Below are positions 16,185-19,395 of a stretch of 19,395 nucleotides of DNA, one piece after another. The number at the start of each line of letters is the position of its first letter. Position 1 is the stretch's first letter. The stretch comes from Methylococcaceae bacterium. GTDB taxonomy: Bacteria; Pseudomonadota; Gammaproteobacteria; Methylococcales; Methylomonadaceae. The notes under the pieces are model-generated. The model ran no database searches. It was not told the DNA's origin and saw only the letters and a program-made list of their open reading frames with translations. The translations under genes were made by a program, and so were the position numbers. The stretch covers positions 1 to 19,395 of the forward strand of contig PMDM01000206.1 of NCBI GenBank assembly GCA_003155565.1. Reading direction: 5' to 3'.

Positions 16185-17552
16185 ATGTTCTCAACAGCTA
16201 TCAGCTACGTAGATTGGGTTAGCGGTAGCTTAACCCAACATTGCCAAAAAGTTGTCGGGTTACGTTGCACTAACCCGACCTACAACGATTTCTCATGTGT
16301 AGGCGTTCAAAGCATAAGAACCTTATCAGCTACTTTGCTGTGTCTAGCGACCCTAACTATCAATGGTTGTTCATCAGGCCCGCTTTTAGGCATTGTCGAA
16401 CCCACAAAAGAAACAGTCGAATCAACAACGGTTGCGGCCTATGCCAAATCAACTTTTGGGCTATATGACATAACGACCTTTGATGTTTACGTAGACGATG
16501 ACATTATCCATGTCATTGCAGGTGGCAAAGTTTCCGCTAAAGATAAGCAAGTCAAACTACGTTACACTCGATCTGAGGATGGCGGACGTAATTGGCTAGC
16601 TCCAGTAACCCTTGGCGACTTCCCTACAACCATCGCCAGCCGTGGCAATGACATTCAGCTTGCTGCCAAAGGTAATCACTTGCTTGCAGTCTGGCAAACC
16701 AAAGGCGAACTGCCCGGCATGGGCCCAATGGTGAGCGCTTATTCCGAGGACTACGGCTTTACCTGGAAGCAAAGCGCTAACCCTGCGGCAAACAATGCCG
16801 GTGACCAATCGCATATCGACCTAATTGCCGACCGGCACGGACATTTTCATGCCGTCTGGCTGGAAGATCCGGAAGAAAACGGCTACCAAAGCCTGCGTTA
16901 TGCCCGCTCCGTTGATTGGGGCAAACATTGGGGGCTAGCGGCAACGCTAGATGATTCAACCTGTTCCTGCTGCTGGAATAGCTTTGCCCTATCGCCCGAA
17001 AATGAGCTGAACATACTCTACCGTGACATGAAACCCAGGGATATGTCGCTTTTGCAATCGTCCGATGACGGCAAGACTTGGCGGCACGTCAGTACGGTGG
17101 GTGAATTTGGTTGGAAATTTGACGGTTGCCCGCATGTGGGTGGCAGCTTGGCGTATGCGCGACATGATAATCCTGCCCAGTTGCATAGCCTAGTGTGGAC
17201 AGGTACCGAGGGGAAATCGGGCCTGTATCATCTTTCATCCAAGAATAATGGCGCAAACTGGTCAATCCCGAAAAAGCTCGGTAACACGGCTATTCACGGC
17301 GATATTGTCGCGCTTGATAGCGACAATATAGTCGTCTTGTGGGATGAAATGGAACCTGACGGTGCCAGCATTTTTTACGCGAAGTCCAAGGATGGCGGAA
17401 CAACCTGGCTGACCGCGACACGTTTAACCACAGCGAGCAACGCAGCGACTCATCCTCGCCTAATTGCAACGGGACACGGACTGTTAGCCCTATGGACAGA
17501 AAAGCCAAGCAAACAACCTGCACAACTGGCTTGGCAACTACTCGAAAAATAG
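16185..17552 (+). CDS. Six-bladed Asp-box (BNR/sialidase-like) lipoprotein with CSCC motif
   Basis: 455 residues from ATG 16185. Six Asp boxes (SxDxGxxW) are visible at residues 130, 187, 242, 292, 352 (degenerate, SKNNGANW) and 401, spaced 49-60 residues, so the protein should fold as a six-bladed beta propeller. A lipobox-like TINGC puts the lipidated Cys at residue 62, far from the start; residues about 9-33 are encoded by an inserted palindromic repeat. Without them no in-frame ATG or GTG lies next to the signal segment (IRTLSATLLCLATLTINGC), so this start is uncertain. A cluster Cys260-Ser-Cys262-Cys263-Trp and Cys315 in DGCPHVGG, with YRDMKPRD between, could bind a metal or form disulfides. 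Sialidase catalytic residues are not recognised, so hydrolase activity should not be assumed. Confidence 0.8.
   Translation: MFSTAISYVDWVSGSLTQHCQKVVGLRCTNPTYNDFSCVGVQSIRTLSATLLCLATLTINGCSSGPLLGIVEPTKETVESTTVAAYAKSTFGLYDITTFDVYVDDDIIHVIAGGKVSAKDKQVKLRYTRSEDGGRNWLAPVTLGDFPTTIASRGNDIQLAAKGNHLLAVWQTKGELPGMGPMVSAYSEDYGFTWKQSANPAANNAGDQSHIDLIADRHGHFHAVWLEDPEENGYQSLRYARSVDWGKHWGLAATLDDSTCSCCWNSFALSPENELNILYRDMKPRDMSLLQSSDDGKTWRHVSTVGEFGWKFDGCPHVGGSLAYARHDNPAQLHSLVWTGTEGKSGLYHLSSKNNGANWSIPKKLGNTAIHGDIVALDSDNIVVLWDEMEPDGASIFYAKSKDGGTTWLTATRLTTASNAATHPRLIATGHGLLALWTEKPSKQPAQLAWQLLEK
16209..16283. repeat. Palindromic repeat of the GTAGGTTGGGTTAG type
   Basis: A 75-bp element with outer arms matching at 12 of 14 positions (GTAG..GGGTTAG / CTAACCCGACCTAC). 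It holds two hairpins: TTGGGTTA (16214-16221) with TAACCCAA (16231-16238), and TCGGGTTA (16255-16262) with TAACCCGA (16271-16278). This form is familiar as a dispersed repeat in many proteobacteria. It lies inside the open frame of the propeller lipoprotein, close after its ATG. Confidence 0.88.
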
Positions 17553-17640
17553 ACAGTTTGAATCGTGTCATTCCTTTCAAACATGATCTTTCACTGAGAA
17601 GCCAGCCTACAAATTCACTTTATTTAGTCCCCAAGTTTTA

Positions 17641-17670
17641 CTGACCATCCCCAGCTATCAGTTATATAAT
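17641..17670 (+). promoter_or_regulatory. Sigma70-type promoter candidate for copC
   Basis: CTGACC (17641-17646) and a perfect TATAAT (17665-17670) are 18 bp apart, placing a transcript start about 40 nt before the copC ATG. The 165-bp gap to the upstream gene also favours separate transcription of copC. Confidence 0.55.
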
Positions 17671-17717
17671 GTCGGCTGTTCGATGGCTCAATCACACAAT
17701 TTTTCAGGCACAGACTA

Positions 17718-18107
17718 ATGATACGACGCGACATTACATTTACGGCCAAACCATTGTTAGGTCTGGCGCTGTTAACAAGCTTGGCTTTGCCATTCCCTGT
17801 TTTTGCCCATGCCATCATGGTGAAATCCCAGCCTGTAGTAGAAAGCACGATTGCCGAATCACCCAAGCAGGTGGATGTGTGGTTTAACGATAAGGTGGGC
17901 AGCGAATATAAAGCATTGGCAGTCATAGATAGCGCTGGCAAACGCGTTGATAACAAAGACGCTGAACAGGAAACGTTTGATCAATCACATCTGTACGTCA
18001 CAGTCCCTCAACTCCCACCAGGCACATATAACGTACGCTATCGGGTTGTATCCATGGACACTCATATCGTCACGGGCAAATTCAAATTTACCATAAAAAC
18101 GCCCTAA
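17718..18107 (+). CDS. copC: CopC-family periplasmic copper-binding protein
   Basis: 129 residues with a signal peptide ending PVFA, so the mature protein begins with His31 (HAIMVKSQP), as in CopC where the N-terminal amine and His1 bind Cu(II). The other ligands of the Cu(II) site are seen as Asp114 and His116 in SMDTHIVTG, and the usual Glu of the FxEPV segment is replaced by Asp58 (FNDKV). The Met-rich Cu(I) site of some CopC proteins is absent, so this is a Cu(II)-only type. The beta-sandwich core is typical (VDVWFNDKV, LAVIDSAGKRV, LPPGTYNVRYRVVS, GKFKFTI). No CopD membrane domain follows; instead an unknown anchored protein and a HupE-like protein do. It may store or deliver copper in the periplasm. 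Confidence 0.93.
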   Translation: MIRRDITFTAKPLLGLALLTSLALPFPVFAHAIMVKSQPVVESTIAESPKQVDVWFNDKVGSEYKALAVIDSAGKRVDNKDAEQETFDQSHLYVTVPQLPPGTYNVRYRVVSMDTHIVTGKFKFTIKTP

Positions 18108-18109
18108 CC

Positions 18110-18123
18110 TACTGTCTACAGTA
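18110..18123. promoter_or_regulatory. 14-bp dyad between copC and the next gene
   Basis: TACTGT and ACAGTA face each other across 2 bp, a perfect dyad immediately after the copC stop. It contains half sites like those of LexA but the spacing is wrong for LexA (2 rather than 8 bp). It could be a regulator site or a small hairpin; no regulator is known for it. Confidence 0.3.
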
Positions 18124-18155
18124 ACAGACCGTCTACTAACGAGGCTCACCACGAC

Positions 18156-18812
18156 ATGAAATCACTCTATTCAGTATTACGTACTTTATTGCTTATCAGC
18201 ATGTTGTTATTAACTGCTTGCAACAGTCCTGGCGACAACGACAACCCCTCACAAGTCATGACCAAAGCAACAGTAGGTTGCCTAGTCGCTACCGACTTCT
18301 TCGCCGTCTATTTTAGCGCCTATATCAAACCTGAGGGCGACAACATAAAAATGACAGTACAGGATAAAAAAGCACTGTTCAGGTCGTATTGCAAAGACAT
18401 GCCCACAACAGGGACAGCCTTCTTCACTGCTGATTTAGTCGGTAGCGAACTCCGGGAAACACCCATCAGCATCCGCATTGTTGAGCAAGAACTGACCGGA
18501 GACGATGACAGCAAAGCGGAAAACTTCAAAGATATCCGAACCATAAGCGAAGTTCCAGGCAAACTGTATCCACGCGGTGTGGTCGAAGCCCAAGCCAAGC
18601 TGGACAAAAACGGCTATTACGCCATATATCTAATGGTAGGCGGCGAAGCAGCTACCGATGAAGACAGGCTGAGAATTCCCCTGCATGTAGGCGTTGATCC
18701 CGATGCAAAGCCAATTAGAACCCGTATTGTTATGGGCGTTGGCATCACACTAGGTTTAGCCTTGATTGGTTTCGTGGCTTTCCGTTTTATGCGTAGACGC
18801 AACAATCTGTGA
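18156..18812 (+). CDS. Unknown exported protein with lipobox and C-terminal membrane anchor
   Basis: 218 residues and no family recognised. The N-terminus is a lipoprotein-like signal (LLLTAC, Cys22). The mature part has two further Cys (42 in VGCLV, 79 in SYCKD), an acidic linker (GDDDSKAE) and a beta-rich segment resembling an Ig-like sandwich (TADLVGSELR, ISIRIVEQEL, GVVEAQAKLDKNGYYAIYLM, LRIPLHVGVD). A single membrane helix at about residues 191-211 (IVMGVGITLGLALIGFVAF) is followed by RRR, giving a periplasmic domain anchored in the inner membrane by its C-terminus. Lipid plus helix would be unusual; the Cys22 signal may alternatively be an ordinary signal peptide. It lies 48 bp after copC and 47 bp before the HupE-like gene, suggesting one operon and a role in metal handling, which is inference. 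Confidence 0.75.
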   Translation: MKSLYSVLRTLLLISMLLLTACNSPGDNDNPSQVMTKATVGCLVATDFFAVYFSAYIKPEGDNIKMTVQDKKALFRSYCKDMPTTGTAFFTADLVGSELRETPISIRIVEQELTGDDDSKAENFKDIRTISEVPGKLYPRGVVEAQAKLDKNGYYAIYLMVGGEAATDEDRLRIPLHVGVDPDAKPIRTRIVMGVGITLGLALIGFVAFRFMRRRNNL

Positions 18813-18859
18813 ATTTTACCAAACGTACCGTTAGACCAATCTAAAAAACAGGAGGTGGC

Positions 18860-19395
18860 ATGGCTATTAGGATAATCAGTTTTCTTTTTCTGCTCATCCA
18901 ATTGCAAACCGTCTTTGCACATCCGCCCGGCCTTAGCTCGGCGGATTTGACTGTCAAACCCGATGGCCTGGACGCTAAAATAACCTTTGCCGTTCAAGAC
19001 ATTGAAGCCTTTGTTCCTATGGATAGTGACGAGGATGCCGAAGTTACCACCGCAGAACGGGATGCTGCAAAGCCTGGGATTGCCAACTACGTCGCCAACG
19101 AGTTAAAAATCTTGATTGATGGGGTTGAAGTTAAAGCCATAGCTCCCGGCATCGTTACTTTCGATAACCAAAATAATGCCACCGTTGATTTACAATTTGC
19201 AGGTACACCTGCTACGTCAATAGGCATTGAGACCAAATTTTTGAGCAAGCTCCCCGCTGGTCACAAACAGTATGTAACTGTCAAAGGCGTTGGCGGTCAT
19301 GAGTTAGGCAAAAAAATGTTGACCCAAAAGGCCAACGCCCTTGAGATCGATCTGAACAATAGCGCTACACCAGCAGCGGAAAATCATCCCACCTC
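18860..19395 (+). CDS. HupE/UreJ-like membrane protein, N-terminal part (3' end outside window)
   Basis: The frame runs from ATG 18860 off the right edge (178 complete codons) and has the strongest ribosome site in the region (AGGAGGTGG just upstream). The signal peptide ends TVFA, so the mature protein begins His21-Pro-Pro-Gly. A periplasmic beta-rich domain follows (LTVKPDGLDAKITFAV, ELKILIDGVEVKAI, NATVDLQFAG). Residues 55-66 form an EF-hand-like loop with Asp55, Asp57, Asp59 and Glu66 at positions 1, 3, 5 and 12. This layout, a leading AH segment, an acidic loop and an extracytoplasmic domain before membrane helices, is that of larger HupE/UreJ-family proteins linked to metal transport. 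The expected membrane part is beyond the window, so the assignment is tentative. Confidence 0.72.
   Translation, partial: MAIRIISFLFLLIQLQTVFAHPPGLSSADLTVKPDGLDAKITFAVQDIEAFVPMDSDEDAEVTTAERDAAKPGIANYVANELKILIDGVEVKAIAPGIVTFDNQNNATVDLQFAGTPATSIGIETKFLSKLPAGHKQYVTVKGVGGHELGKKMLTQKANALEIDLNNSATPAAENHPT

Noticed and set aside
17556..17582. 7-bp AT-rich inverted repeat (GTTTGAA/TTCAAAC) after the propeller gene
   Set aside because: The stem is AT-rich with a 13-nt loop and no T-tract, too weak to call a terminator.
18110..18123. LexA box
   Set aside because: The half sites CTGT and ACAG are present but the spacer is 2 bp instead of 8.

Overview
The window looks like part of a chromosome of a gammaproteobacterium. 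The support is a ubiquinone-type UbiG methyltransferase, an MCE/PqiC-like lipid-transport pair, TrkA/TrkH potassium uptake and RND efflux. The periplasmic CopC-containing gene group at the right end and several families of small palindromic repeats would fit a Methylococcales methanotroph. That finer placement is inference from gene style and context; no marker gene in the window proves it.

Layout: Positions 2-1284 carry the end of an MCE/MlaD-type substrate-binding protein and its partner outer-membrane lipoprotein, which together form the tail of an ABC lipid-transport operon. A 200-bp intergenic stretch with an 18-bp-arm inverted repeat follows. Then come trkA and trkH (1481-4410), separated by a good intrinsic terminator. 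Convergent to trkH is an AI-2E/PerM-family membrane protein (minus strand, ending at 4442), preceded on the same strand by a hypothetical protein with a possible PD-(D/E)XK nuclease core.

Positions 6465-11621 form an efflux module: a TetR-family regulator with two adjacent 13-bp palindromes just upstream of its likely start, an HlyD-type lipoprotein adaptor, and a 1064-residue RND permease overlapping it by 4 bp. Degenerate copies of a palindromic repeat lie just before the adaptor gene and just after the permease gene. Downstream are two small genes (SnoaL-like and TfoX-N-like), then ubiG, a short-chain dehydrogenase and sufT, ending in a strong hairpin shared with a convergent small exported helical protein.

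The right end (15136-19395) is the most interesting part. A 533-bp region without a confident gene carries nine perfect copies of a 6-bp repeat. It precedes a run of exported proteins: a thioredoxin-like protein with CSSC, a six-Asp-box beta-propeller lipoprotein with a CSCC motif, a CopC copper-binding protein, an unknown protein with a lipobox and a C-terminal membrane anchor, and the start of a HupE/UreJ-like protein with an EF-hand-like loop, cut by the window edge. Both CopC and the HupE-like protein are predicted to begin with histidine after signal-peptide removal. I read this group as a candidate periplasmic metal (probably copper) handling module. A palindromic repeat between the thioredoxin and propeller genes appears to have become coding sequence for the propeller protein's N-terminus.
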